From: Variovorax sp. UMC13
GTDB taxonomy: Bacteria > Pseudomonadota > Gammaproteobacteria > Burkholderiales > Burkholderiaceae_C
NCBI RefSeq assembly: GCF_014170375.1
Contig: NZ_LZZW01000023.1
Location: 124,001 to 188,000, forward strand
DNA: 64,000 nucleotides
Direction of reading: 5' to 3'
Shown here in pieces: positions 43,376 through 51,327 of this stretch (its first letter is position 1; each line of letters starts with the position of its first letter). The position numbers and the translations under genes are program-made. Below the pieces are notes generated by a model, which saw only the letters and a list, made by a program, of their open reading frames with translations, had not been told where the DNA came from and made no database searches.

Positions 43376-44266
43376 TCAGCCCAGCCACTGCGGCCGGCCC
43401 GGCGTGCGCAGGCGGATGCGGTAGAGCGAGGTGCAGGCCGTGACGTACAGCGTGTGGTGGTCCGCGTCGCCGAAGGCGAAGTTGCAGGCCTTCTCGGGAA
43501 AGCGGATGCGCGCGATGCGCCGGCCGTCGGGCATGAACACGTGGATGCCGCCGGGGCCGCAGCAGTAGATGCGGCCTTCCAGGTCGACCTTCATGCCGTC
43601 GGGCACGCCGGGCTCGTCGCCCGGCACCTCGGCGAACAGCCGACCGGCCTCGACCGTGCCGTCGGCCAGCACGCGGTGCACATGGATGCGCTTGCGCGGA
43701 CTGTCGTTGACGTAGAGCAGGCTCTCGTCGAGGCTGAAGCACAGGCCGTTGGGCTGCTCCAGGTCGACGGCGAGGCGCTGCAGTGCGCCCCGCGCATCGA
43801 TGCGGTAGACGCTGCTGTGGTCGAGCTCAGGCTCGCGCGCCGTGCCGTGCGGCAGGCGCCGGCCGAAGATCGGGTCCGAGAAGTAGATGCTGCCGTCGCG
43901 TCGCGCCACGATGTCGTTCGGGCTGTTGAGCTCGCGCCCCTCGAAGTGGCTGGCCAGCACGGTCAGCGTGCCGTCGGCCTCGGTGCGCACCACGCGGCTG
44001 CTGGCATGCTCGCAGCTCAGCAGCCGGCCCTGGGCGTCCCAGGTGTTGCCGTTGGTCATGCGGCTGGGCTCGCGGAACACGCGCGTGCCGGACTGCGCGT
44101 CCCAGCGGTGCATGCGGCTCTCGTCGATGTCGCTGAACAGCAGGTACTGGTCGCGGCTGTGCCACAGCGCGCCTTCGGTGAAGACGAAGCCGCCGGCGAT
44201 GCGTTCGATGGGTGCATCGGGTGCGACCACGGCGGCGGCCGCGTCGTCGAAGTATTCGATGGTCAT
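43376..44266 (-). CDS. SMP-30/gluconolactonase-family protein B
   Basis: A 296-residue beta-propeller lactonase-family protein. The F-V-F-T-E-G-A-L-W segment gives the first metal-ligand Glu, with L-N-S-P-N-D-I-V and Q-P-N-G-L-C-F-S further on, and G-V-P-D-G-M-K-V-D carrying the late Asp. The start at 44266 has an AGGAGACTCC sequence directly before it. It is only distantly like the other SMP-30 gene in this window. It lies between the FMN oxidase and a Bug gene. Confidence 0.85.
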   Translation of the reverse strand: MTIEYFDDAAAAVVAPDAPIERIAGGFVFTEGALWHSRDQYLLFSDIDESRMHRWDAQSGTRVFREPSRMTNGNTWDAQGRLLSCEHASSRVVRTEADGTLTVLASHFEGRELNSPNDIVARRDGSIYFSDPIFGRRLPHGTAREPELDHSSVYRIDARGALQRLAVDLEQPNGLCFSLDESLLYVNDSPRKRIHVHRVLADGTVEAGRLFAEVPGDEPGVPDGMKVDLEGRIYCCGPGGIHVFMPDGRRIARIRFPEKACNFAFGDADHHTLYVTACTSLYRIRLRTPGRPQWLG

Positions 44267-44306
44267 GGAGTCTCCTGGGAGCAAGGAAGGAAGAAGTGCG
44301 CCGCGC

Positions 44307-45467
44307 TCAGATGCCGGGGATGGCGCGCAGGCGGTCGCGTGTCAGTTCGTCGAGCCGGGCGCAGCCCAGCAACGCGAGGTTGCGGTCGATCTCGCCGTGC
44401 AGCAGCCCGATCGCATGGCGCACGCCGGCCTGGCCGCCCACGGCCGCCGCGTACATCAGCGGCCGGCCGACGAAGACCATGCGGGCGCCGAAGGCCACGG
44501 CCTTGAGCACGTCGGCGCCGCGGCGGAAGCCGCCGTCCACCATCACCGGGAAACCCTCGGGCACCGCGGCCACGATCTCCGGCAGCGCCTGCAGCGTCGA
44601 CAGGCTGCCGTCGAGCTGGCGGCCGCCATGGTTGGAGACGATCACGCCGTCGAGCTGCAGCCGCACGGCCTCGGCCGCATCGGCCGGATGCATCACGCCC
44701 TTGAGCAGCAGCCGGCCCGGCCAGCGCGCGCGCAGCCAGGCGATGTGCTCCCAGCTCAGCAGGTCGCGTCCGGTGCGAAAGCCGTGCGCCGGCTCCTCGG
44801 TGATGCGGCAGCCGATCTCCTCGTAGAGGTTGCACCAGCGCGGCACGCCGCCGCGGTACAGCGTGCGCGCGAACACGCCGAGCAGCCAGCGCGGGTGCAG
44901 CAGGCCGTCGAGCATCAGCGAGGGATTCAGCGCGAAGGGCACGGTGAAGCCGCGGCGCGCGTTGTTCTCGCGGTTGCCCGCGACGCAGGTGTCGATGGTC
45001 ACGACCAGCACCTCGGTGCGCGCGGCCTGCAGCCGCTGCAGGATGCGCTCCATGCGCGCGGTGTCGCCCGGAAAGTAGCCCTGGTACCAGGTGCCGGGCG
45101 CGAGCTGCTGGATGCGCTCCAGCGGCACGTTGGACGAGCCGCTGAGGATGAAGGGCAGCCCGGCCGCGTGCGCGGCCTGCGCCAGCGCCAGGTCGGCCTC
45201 GTGCCGGCACATGCCGGCGATGCCCATGGGCGCGATGCCGACTGGCAGCGGATGGCTGCGGCCCCACAGCGCGACGTCTGCGCTGCGCCGGCTCACGTCG
45301 CGCAGCCCGCGCGGCACGAAGCCCACGCGGGCGAAGGCGGCGCGGTTGTCGCGCAGCGAATGCTCGGCCTCGGCGCCACCGGCGACGAAGCCGAAGACCG
45401 CGCGCGGCAAGCGGCGCCGCGCCGCGGTTTCGAAGTCGTCCAGGGAAAGGAAATGGGAGAAGGCCAT
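44307..45467 (-). CDS. FMN-dependent alpha-hydroxyacid oxidase/dehydrogenase (LldD family)
   Basis: A 386-residue TIM-barrel flavoenzyme that oxidises L-2-hydroxyacids such as lactate, glycolate or mandelate. The catalytic His280 is in S-N-H-G-G-R-Q, Lys256 lies in L-L-K-G-V, and P-M-G-I-A-G-M near residue 80 with V-D-G-G-F-R-R-G-A-D-V contribute to FMN binding. It heads a minus-strand operon that also has a GlcD-type oxidase of the other stereo-class. It is divergent from a LysR gene. Confidence 0.9.
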   Translation of the reverse strand: MAFSHFLSLDDFETAARRRLPRAVFGFVAGGAEAEHSLRDNRAAFARVGFVPRGLRDVSRRSADVALWGRSHPLPVGIAPMGIAGMCRHEADLALAQAAHAAGLPFILSGSSNVPLERIQQLAPGTWYQGYFPGDTARMERILQRLQAARTEVLVVTIDTCVAGNRENNARRGFTVPFALNPSLMLDGLLHPRWLLGVFARTLYRGGVPRWCNLYEEIGCRITEEPAHGFRTGRDLLSWEHIAWLRARWPGRLLLKGVMHPADAAEAVRLQLDGVIVSNHGGRQLDGSLSTLQALPEIVAAVPEGFPVMVDGGFRRGADVLKAVAFGARMVFVGRPLMYAAAVGGQAGVRHAIGLLHGEIDRNLALLGCARLDELTRDRLRAIPGI

Positions 45468-45556
45468 GCGTGTCTCGTCCCGGCTTGGATGCCGCGAAGG
45501 TGCGGCTGCCGGTGGTCAGGGCCGATTCTCTGGAGTCGGCAGTTATATTGCCAATA

Positions 45557-45577
45557 CTCAAATTGAATGTGATTGAG
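45557..45577. promoter_or_regulatory. LysR-type binding box between the FMN oxidase and LysR genes
   Basis: CTCAA and TTGAG form an inverted repeat with an 11-base spacer, fitting the T-N11-A rule for LysR regulators. It ends 11 bases before the lysR start codon and 90 bases from the oxidase start. Confidence 0.5.
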
Positions 45578-45588
45578 ACAGATCCTGT

Positions 45589-46512
45589 ATGACTGCCCAC
45601 CTCGACCTGCGCGTGCTCCAGTCCTTCCTCGTGCTCGCGGAGGAGCTCAGCTTCACGCAGGCGGCGCGCCGGCTCCACATGACGCAGCCGCCGTTGAGCC
45701 TGCAGATCAAGCAGCTCGAGGCGCAACTGCAGACGCAGCTGTTCGAACGCACCAAGCGCAGCGTGCGCCTCACCGCGGCCGGGCAGGTGCTGCGCACCGA
45801 GGTCGAGAAGCTGTTCGAGTCCGAGCACCGCGCGCGGCAGATGGTCACGCGCGCCGGGCGCGGCGAGGACGTCGGCCACATCGCGATCGGCTTCACGCCC
45901 GTGGCCACGCTCGAGCTGGTGCCCGCACTGCTGCGGCGCTTCAGCACCCAGGTGCCGGGCATCCTCTATTCGTTGAAGGAAACCAGTTCCGATGCACAGA
46001 TGGCCGCGCTGCTGCGCAACGAGATCGACATCGGCTTCCTGCGCCCGCCGGTGGTCGACTCGCGCCTCGATGCGCGCTGCCTGCTGACCGAGCCGCAGGT
46101 GCTGGCCGTGCCGGCGGCGCACCCGCTGGCGACGCGCGCCAGGGTGCACGTGAAGCACCTGCACGGCGAGATGCTCGCCACTTACGAGCGCCGCACCGGC
46201 CGCTACGCGCACGACCTCATGATGACCTGGCTGACGCAGAACGACGTGGTGCCCGCGCGGCTGCACGACGTGGTGCAGCACCACGCGATGATGGCGCTGG
46301 TGAGTGCCGGCATCGGCATCGCGCTGGTGCCCGCATCGACCGCCAGCCAGCCGGTGAACGGCGTGGTGTTCCGGCGTCTCTCGGGTCCCGCGGCGCCGCG
46401 CATCGAGATGTGGATGGCTTGCCGCAAGGACTTTTCCAACCCGATGACGCGGCTGTTTGCCGATGCGGCGCTGGCCTACGCGCGGTCCTGGAAGGTGGCC
46501 TTGCCGCATTGA
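45589..46512 (+). CDS. LysR-family transcriptional regulator
   Basis: A 307-residue regulator. The N-terminal helix-turn-helix is F-T-Q-A-A-R-R-L-H-M-T-Q-P-P-L-S near residues 20-36, followed by the linker helix and a periplasmic-binding-protein-like effector domain from about residue 92. It is divergent from the LldD-type oxidase operon, which it probably controls. An R-P-P-V-V-D-S segment in the effector domain recalls LysR proteins that sense aromatic or hydroxy acids; this is weak. Confidence 0.9.
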   Translation: MTAHLDLRVLQSFLVLAEELSFTQAARRLHMTQPPLSLQIKQLEAQLQTQLFERTKRSVRLTAAGQVLRTEVEKLFESEHRARQMVTRAGRGEDVGHIAIGFTPVATLELVPALLRRFSTQVPGILYSLKETSSDAQMAALLRNEIDIGFLRPPVVDSRLDARCLLTEPQVLAVPAAHPLATRARVHVKHLHGEMLATYERRTGRYAHDLMMTWLTQNDVVPARLHDVVQHHAMMALVSAGIGIALVPASTASQPVNGVVFRRLSGPAAPRIEMWMACRKDFSNPMTRLFADAALAYARSWKVALPH

Positions 46513-46525
46513 GCGCTTCCAGCAG

Positions 46526-46557
46526 AAAGGCCATTCAACCTCCGTCGAATGGCCTTT
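46526..46557. terminator. Bidirectional terminator-like hairpin between convergent lysR and porin genes
   Basis: AAAGGCCATTC and GAATGGCCTTT form an 11-bp stem with a 10-base loop, in the gap between the stops of two convergent genes. A/T runs flank the GC core on both sides, so it could end transcription in both directions. Confidence 0.7.
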
Positions 46558-46593
46558 GGTTCTTGACGCGAAGCGGCTTTCGCCGGCATCGAA

Positions 46594-47880
46594 CTAGAAA
46601 GCGTGGCGGATGCCGAAGTCGTAGCCCGAAGCGCTCTTCGGCGCATAGCCGCCGCTGTTCAGGTAGGCCGGCGACCCGCCGGTCGCGACACCCATGATCA
46701 GCGGGTTGTTGGCGGCGTTCTTCAGGTTGATGTGTGACAGCCCGGCGTACAGCGCCGTGCGCTTGGAAAGGTTGTGCACGTAGCTGAGCGCCCATTGATC
46801 GGCCCGGGCATCGCCGTTGTTCGCGCTGGTGGCCGGCGCCGCGCCGTTCTTGTACTTCACCGACGAATAGGAAGCGCGGACCAGCCCCACGCCGATGGGC
46901 GCGGTCACGCCCAGCAGGTAGCCGTTGTACTTGTCGGTCTGCTGCGTCGTGCGGAAGGTCGGCAGGCCGGCGACCGTGGTCGTCGCGCCCAGTTCGTTCC
47001 TGTCCTGCGTCTGGCCGAATTCACCGATCAGCTTGAAGGGACCGAAGTCGTACGAGGCGCCGAGGTTGAAGATGTTGATCTTGCGGTCCTGCGTCGCGGT
47101 GACGGTGCCGGTCGCCGGCGTCGCGCTGTCGGCGGCGATGCTTTGCGAGTAGGCCGCGGCGATGTCGAGCGGTCCGTTGGCGTAGCCGAAGCGGGCGCCG
47201 ATGTAGCGGCCCTTCTTCGACGGACTGCCGTTCGTGTCGCTGGACTTGATCGTTTCCGGCAGGGCGTACATCGCCTGGCCGTAGAAGCCGCCCAGGTTGC
47301 GCGGCAGGAAATAGCCGATCGAGTTGCCGGCGCGAACGTAGGTGTCGGAGGCGGCGATGGCCGAGCCCGGACCGTAGGTCGACGCAATCTTCGCGTTCAC
47401 CCGGAACAGCAGGGTCGTGCCGACGCCGTTGTTGCCGTGCGGATCGAAGGTCCAGTCGTTCCAGTAGGTGGGCGTCAGGTCGCGGCCCAGGCGCAGTTCG
47501 CCGAAATCGCCCGACAGGCTAACCGTAGAGCGGCGGTTGAACTGCAGGTCGCCGGCGGAACTGCTGCCGCGGCCGTCGTCGTTGTTCAGGCCCGCTTCGA
47601 GCCAGAAGCCTGCCGCCATGCCGCCACCGAGATCCTCCGTGCCACGGAAGCCCAGGCGGCTGGTGTTGTAGCCCGAGTTGGCCAGCACGGTCTGGCTCTG
47701 CTTGCGGCCCGCGGGGGGCACGAGCGATGGCGCTTGCGAGGGGCTCGTCGGTTGGAACACGCTCTTCGTCGCGTAGTGGCTGACCGAGGCGTCGAGGATG
47801 CCGAACAGCGTGACGGACGACTGGGCCGAGGCCACACCGGCGGCAGCCAGGGTGGCGAGCGCAACTAGGGATTTTTTCAT
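46594..47880 (-). CDS. Gram-negative porin (Burkholderiales OmpC-like)
   Basis: A 428-residue outer-membrane porin. Signal peptide M-K-K-S-L-V-A-L-A-T-L ends at A-S-A-Q. The mature protein starts S-S-V-T-L-F-G-I-L-D-A-S-V and ends with a terminal aromatic strand G-I-R-H-A-F, as needed for outer-membrane assembly. It is longer than many family members because of long loops. It is divergent from a carbohydrate ABC transporter and shares its operator-rich promoter region, so it may let the same substrate through the outer membrane. Confidence 0.92.
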   Translation of the reverse strand: MKKSLVALATLAAAGVASAQSSVTLFGILDASVSHYATKSVFQPTSPSQAPSLVPPAGRKQSQTVLANSGYNTSRLGFRGTEDLGGGMAAGFWLEAGLNNDDGRGSSSAGDLQFNRRSTVSLSGDFGELRLGRDLTPTYWNDWTFDPHGNNGVGTTLLFRVNAKIASTYGPGSAIAASDTYVRAGNSIGYFLPRNLGGFYGQAMYALPETIKSSDTNGSPSKKGRYIGARFGYANGPLDIAAAYSQSIAADSATPATGTVTATQDRKINIFNLGASYDFGPFKLIGEFGQTQDRNELGATTTVAGLPTFRTTQQTDKYNGYLLGVTAPIGVGLVRASYSSVKYKNGAAPATSANNGDARADQWALSYVHNLSKRTALYAGLSHINLKNAANNPLIMGVATGGSPAYLNSGGYAPKSASGYDFGIRHAF

Positions 47881-47962
47881 TGCAGGTTTCTTGAAAGGTG
47901 AAACGGAGGGGCCGGTGCACAGCGTTCTCCGTGCCCGGCAGGTCTGCGCTGACCGGGTCAAC

Positions 47963-47974
47963 GCATTCGAATGC
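47963..47974. promoter_or_regulatory. LacI-type operator P1 upstream of the porin
   Basis: Palindrome GCATTCGAATGC with a CG centre. Its centre lies 26 bp from the centre of operator P2. It is 83 bases upstream of the porin start. Confidence 0.7.
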
Positions 47975-47986
47975 ACTGTGTTGGTC

Positions 47987-48002
47987 TTGCATTCGAATGC
48001 AA
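47987..48002. promoter_or_regulatory. LacI-type operator P2 upstream of the porin
   Basis: Perfect 16-base palindrome TTGCATTCGAATGCAA. Its core is the same as that of the site near the second LacI gene at 53504. Confidence 0.78.
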
Positions 48003-48111
48003 ACGCGGAAAAACCCTCGAGAAGCGCGGCGAATTCAAGGTGCGACGGGAAGTGATGCGAGCCCGGGCGTGCGCGGCCGAAGTACGCCGCCAGATAGGGT
48101 TTGTCCGGGGT

Positions 48112-48127
48112 TTGCATACGTATGCAA
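48112..48127. promoter_or_regulatory. LacI-type operator A1 upstream of the sugar ABC operon
   Basis: Perfect palindrome TTGCATACGTATGCAA, identical to operator O2 of the HisD-like operon 9 kb away. Confidence 0.8.
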
Positions 48128-48137
48128 GCACCACACA

Positions 48138-48153
48138 GTGCATCCGAATGCAC
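48138..48153. promoter_or_regulatory. LacI-type operator A2 upstream of the sugar ABC operon
   Basis: Near-palindrome GTGCATCCGAATGCAC, one mismatch in the core, with its centre 26 bp from A1 and 87 bases before the binding-protein start. The gap 47881-48232 (352 bases) between the porin and ABC genes holds these four sites and no gene that I can see. Confidence 0.7.
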
Positions 48154-48232
48154 CAGACGGGTCCGCTGCCGATTCCGTCGCTGCGAAACCGTTCCAGCCG
48201 CTCAACTTCACACATCCGACAAGGGGACAAAC

Positions 48233-49567
48233 TTGAAAAGAAGGCACTTCATCGAGGCAGCAGGCGCTGCCGCCGTTGCCGGCGCATCGGCCATGCCGGC
48301 GTTCGCGCAGGCCACCCTCCCGTACGCGTTGAAAGCGAACAAGCCTCATGCGGGCAAGACCCTCAACGTGCTGCTGCCTCCGGCTTCGCAGTTCCGCGCA
48401 CAGGAAAAGCGTCTCGCCGAGTTCGAGAAGCTCACCGGCATCAAGGTGGTCTACAGCTATGTCCCCTACGGACAGTTGCTGGACAAGATCACGACCGAGG
48501 CGGTGGCGGGCAATGGCGCCTACGACGTCATCGCCTACCAGGACAGCTGGCTGGCTGCGTTGTCCGGCTACTTCGAGCCGATCGACGCCGTCGTCAAGGC
48601 CGATGCGCTGGACCTGGCGCGCTATCCGAAGGTCTTCAGCGCGGCGTCGATCTACGAAGGCAAGAACTACGGCTTGCCCGTGCGCGCGCACCCGCAGCTG
48701 TTCTTCTATCGCAAGGACCTCTATGCCCAGGCCGGTGCGACCGTGCCACGCACCTGGCAGGAAATGATCGCAAGCGCGAAGCTCGTCCAGGAAAAGACCG
48801 GGGTGCCCGGTGTCGCGATGGACTATGTCAAGGGCAGCGGATTCCAGAACCTCTGGCTCTGGTTCAACTGCCTCTGGGGCCATGGATCGGATCTGCTGGA
48901 CGCGGCCGGCAAGCCGCGGTTCAACGATGCCGCCGGCGTGCTCGCCACCCAGGCGTATGTCGACGTGCTGGTCAAGCACAAGGTCGCCAATCCGGGCTCG
49001 ACCCAGTTCAACGAGTACGACATGGTCAACTCGATGGCGCAGGGTGCCTCGGCCTCGATGATGGTCTGGTGGTGGACCTATTCGGTGCTGACCGGCGCGC
49101 GCTCCAAGCTGAAGGCGGAGCAGGTGGGCTTCGCGCCCATGGTGCGCTTCGAGGATGGCAAGTCGCCCACGGTGGCGGTCATCATGCCCTTCGGCATCAG
49201 CAGGCAGTCGCGCCAGAAGGAGGCCGCCTGGGAGTTCATGAAATGGGTGACCAACCCCGAACTCGAGCACGCGATCGTGACGGACAAGAGCGACCCGGCC
49301 ACCGCGGACATCGTGGCGACCCACATCGCCACGCTCGCCGACGAGAAGGTGAACCAGGCCAACTTCGGCCTGCCCGCGGTCGCGTTGAAGAGCCTCGACG
49401 GCGCCCGGGGTCTGCCCAAGCTCGTGGTGTGGCCCCAGGTCGCGTCGGTGCTGGAGACGGCCATCTCCGAGATGGTCTCGAACGGCAAGCCAGTGAAGGC
49501 GACGCTGGACGATGCCGCCCGCCAGGTCGAGCGGATCACCCAGCGCTCCGGCGGCCGCCGAGGATGA
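48233..49567 (+). CDS. Carbohydrate ABC transporter substrate-binding protein (family 1)
   Basis: A 444-residue periplasmic binding protein. The signal has a twin Arg (K-R-R-H-F-I-E-A-A-G-A-A-A-V) and cleavage near A-F-A-Q, so Tat export is likely. The mature part has the family-1 pattern F-E-K-L-T-G-I-K-V and D-V-I-A-Y-Q-D-S-W, plus many Trp residues (V-W-W-W-T-Y) suited to stack on sugar rings. TTG at 48233 is used because AAGGGG precedes it and the signal starts there. It heads an operon with two permeases and an ATPase. Confidence 0.9.
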   Translation: MKRRHFIEAAGAAAVAGASAMPAFAQATLPYALKANKPHAGKTLNVLLPPASQFRAQEKRLAEFEKLTGIKVVYSYVPYGQLLDKITTEAVAGNGAYDVIAYQDSWLAALSGYFEPIDAVVKADALDLARYPKVFSAASIYEGKNYGLPVRAHPQLFFYRKDLYAQAGATVPRTWQEMIASAKLVQEKTGVPGVAMDYVKGSGFQNLWLWFNCLWGHGSDLLDAAGKPRFNDAAGVLATQAYVDVLVKHKVANPGSTQFNEYDMVNSMAQGASASMMVWWWTYSVLTGARSKLKAEQVGFAPMVRFEDGKSPTVAVIMPFGISRQSRQKEAAWEFMKWVTNPELEHAIVTDKSDPATADIVATHIATLADEKVNQANFGLPAVALKSLDGARGLPKLVVWPQVASVLETAISEMVSNGKPVKATLDDAARQVERITQRSGGRRG

Positions 49568-49577
49568 GGCGCAGCCC

Positions 49578-50450
49578 GTGAAAGATCGCTACCTGAAATA
49601 CGCGTTGCTGGCGCCGGCCCTGCTGGTGTGTGCGGCGACGCTGTTCTATCCACTGCTGCAGTCGCTGGTCTACTCGACCCAGGACTGGAACCTCGGGCGC
49701 TCTCCGGCGCCTGAGGGCTTTGCCGGCCTGGCGAACTACATGGCCTTGCTGCGCGACCCCGACTTCCTCGGCAGCGCCAAGGTGACCCTGTTGTTCACGC
49801 TGCCCTCCGTGACCCTGACGATCGTCGTGGCGATGGCGATGGCGCTGCTGCTCGCCGACAGCGGGCGGCTGCAGGTCAACGCGCGCACCTTGCTCGTGAT
49901 TCCGTTCGCGATGTCGCCGGCATTGATCGGCATCTCATGGCGCTTCATGCTGAACCCGGAATTCGGCGTCGTCGATGCCGTGGTCCGATGGTTCCTGCCG
50001 GGCCTGAGCCCCGTGCCGATCCTGTCCGATCCGGTCCTGGCCATGGCGGCGCTGATTGCCGTCGATGTCTGGCACTGGGCGCCGTACTTCATGCTGACCT
50101 TCATCGGTGCACTCGCTGCCTTGCCGCGCGATACGGTGGATGCCGCGCAGGTCGACGGTGCGGGAAAAGTCCGGATCTTCTTCGAGATCATGCTGCCGCA
50201 ACTGTGGCCGGTGCTGACGATCGCGATCCTGTTGAAGACCATCTTCTCGCTCAAGATGCTGGACCAGGTGGTCACCATGACCGCGGGCGGCCCCGGCGTG
50301 GCGACGGACACCTTGCCGCACATGGTCTACACCACCGCCTTCCGCTTCTACGACATCGGCTACGCATCGGCCATGGCCTGGTTGCTGGCCGTCGTGATGA
50401 TGGGGCTGGCCATGCTCTATTCGCGCTTCGTGATGGGAAGTTCCAAATGA
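49578..50450 (+). CDS. Carbohydrate ABC transporter permease 1 (MalF/UgpA type)
   Basis: A 290-residue membrane protein with about six hydrophobic spans. The EAA loop that docks the ATPase is D-A-A-Q-V-D-G-A-G-K near residue 195. GTG at 49578 is chosen for its GGATGAGG ribosome site and because the first membrane span follows soon. Its stop overlaps the start of permease 2 (ATGA). Confidence 0.9.
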   Translation: MKDRYLKYALLAPALLVCAATLFYPLLQSLVYSTQDWNLGRSPAPEGFAGLANYMALLRDPDFLGSAKVTLLFTLPSVTLTIVVAMAMALLLADSGRLQVNARTLLVIPFAMSPALIGISWRFMLNPEFGVVDAVVRWFLPGLSPVPILSDPVLAMAALIAVDVWHWAPYFMLTFIGALAALPRDTVDAAQVDGAGKVRIFFEIMLPQLWPVLTIAILLKTIFSLKMLDQVVTMTAGGPGVATDTLPHMVYTTAFRFYDIGYASAMAWLLAVVMMGLAMLYSRFVMGSSK

Positions 50451-51313
50451 CCGCGTATGTGAACCCTGGCATTTCGTCTCTGAAGATCGACGGCCGCCGA
50501 CACCGCCGCAACGGCCGCAGCCTGCGCAATGCCGCCATCGTCTTCATCACCGTGCTGTGGGTGCTGCCGGTGCTCTGGATCATGGCGACGGCCTTCAAGC
50601 CGCCTTCCGAGGCGGCCGGGCTCGCGCTGTGGTTCAAGCCGACGCTCTCCAATCTGTTCGCGTCCTTCGGCGTGCCCTACCTGCTGGGTTCGCGGCTGCT
50701 GAACAGCATCCTGGTGACTGCCGGCACCCTGGCCATCGCGATTCCCGTCTCGACGGCCGCAGCCTATGCCTTCTCGCGTTTCCGCTTTCCGGGCGGATCG
50801 GCCGCGCCGCTGGTGCTGCTCGCGACCCAGTTCCTGCCGCCGGTGATCATCGTGATCCCGCTCTTCGTGGTGTTCCGGAATCTGGGGATGCTCGACACCC
50901 GCCTGGCGTTGGTCATCGCGAACCTGTCGTTCGTGGTTCCCTATGCGACCTGGATGATCAAGGGCTTCTTCGACGGGCTGCCGGTCGACATGGAAGAGGC
51001 GGCGCAGATCGACGGTGCTTCGCGCCTGATGGCGTTGTGGTCCGTGGTCGTGCCGGTCGCGGTGCCGGGCATCGCCACGGCGGCGATCTTCTCGTTCGTC
51101 GTGTCGTGGAACGAGTTCTTCTATGCGCTGGTGCTGACCAGGGATCACGCGGTCACCTTGCCGGTGGCGCTGATGAGCGCCCGGTCCGAGCAGGGCGATG
51201 CCTGGGAAATCATGGCCACCATGGGGCTGTTCATCATCGCCCCCATGCTGGTCATCTCGCGCTATGTGCAGCGCTATTTTGTCGCCGGACTGGTGTCCGG
51301 CGCGGTTCGTTGA
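50447..51313 (+). CDS. Carbohydrate ABC transporter permease 2 (MalG/UgpE type)
   Basis: A 288-residue membrane protein with a cytoplasmic Arg-rich N-terminus and about six spans. The EAA loop is E-E-A-A-Q-I-D-G-A-S-R near residue 185, followed by the typical P-V-A-V-P-G-I-A. It forms a heterodimeric pore with permease 1. Its ATG overlaps the preceding stop. Confidence 0.9.
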   Translation: MTAYVNPGISSLKIDGRRHRRNGRSLRNAAIVFITVLWVLPVLWIMATAFKPPSEAAGLALWFKPTLSNLFASFGVPYLLGSRLLNSILVTAGTLAIAIPVSTAAAYAFSRFRFPGGSAAPLVLLATQFLPPVIIVIPLFVVFRNLGMLDTRLALVIANLSFVVPYATWMIKGFFDGLPVDMEEAAQIDGASRLMALWSVVVPVAVPGIATAAIFSFVVSWNEFFYALVLTRDHAVTLPVALMSARSEQGDAWEIMATMGLFIIAPMLVISRYVQRYFVAGLVSGAVR

Positions 51314-51327
51314 TCCGGGGAGGCCCT

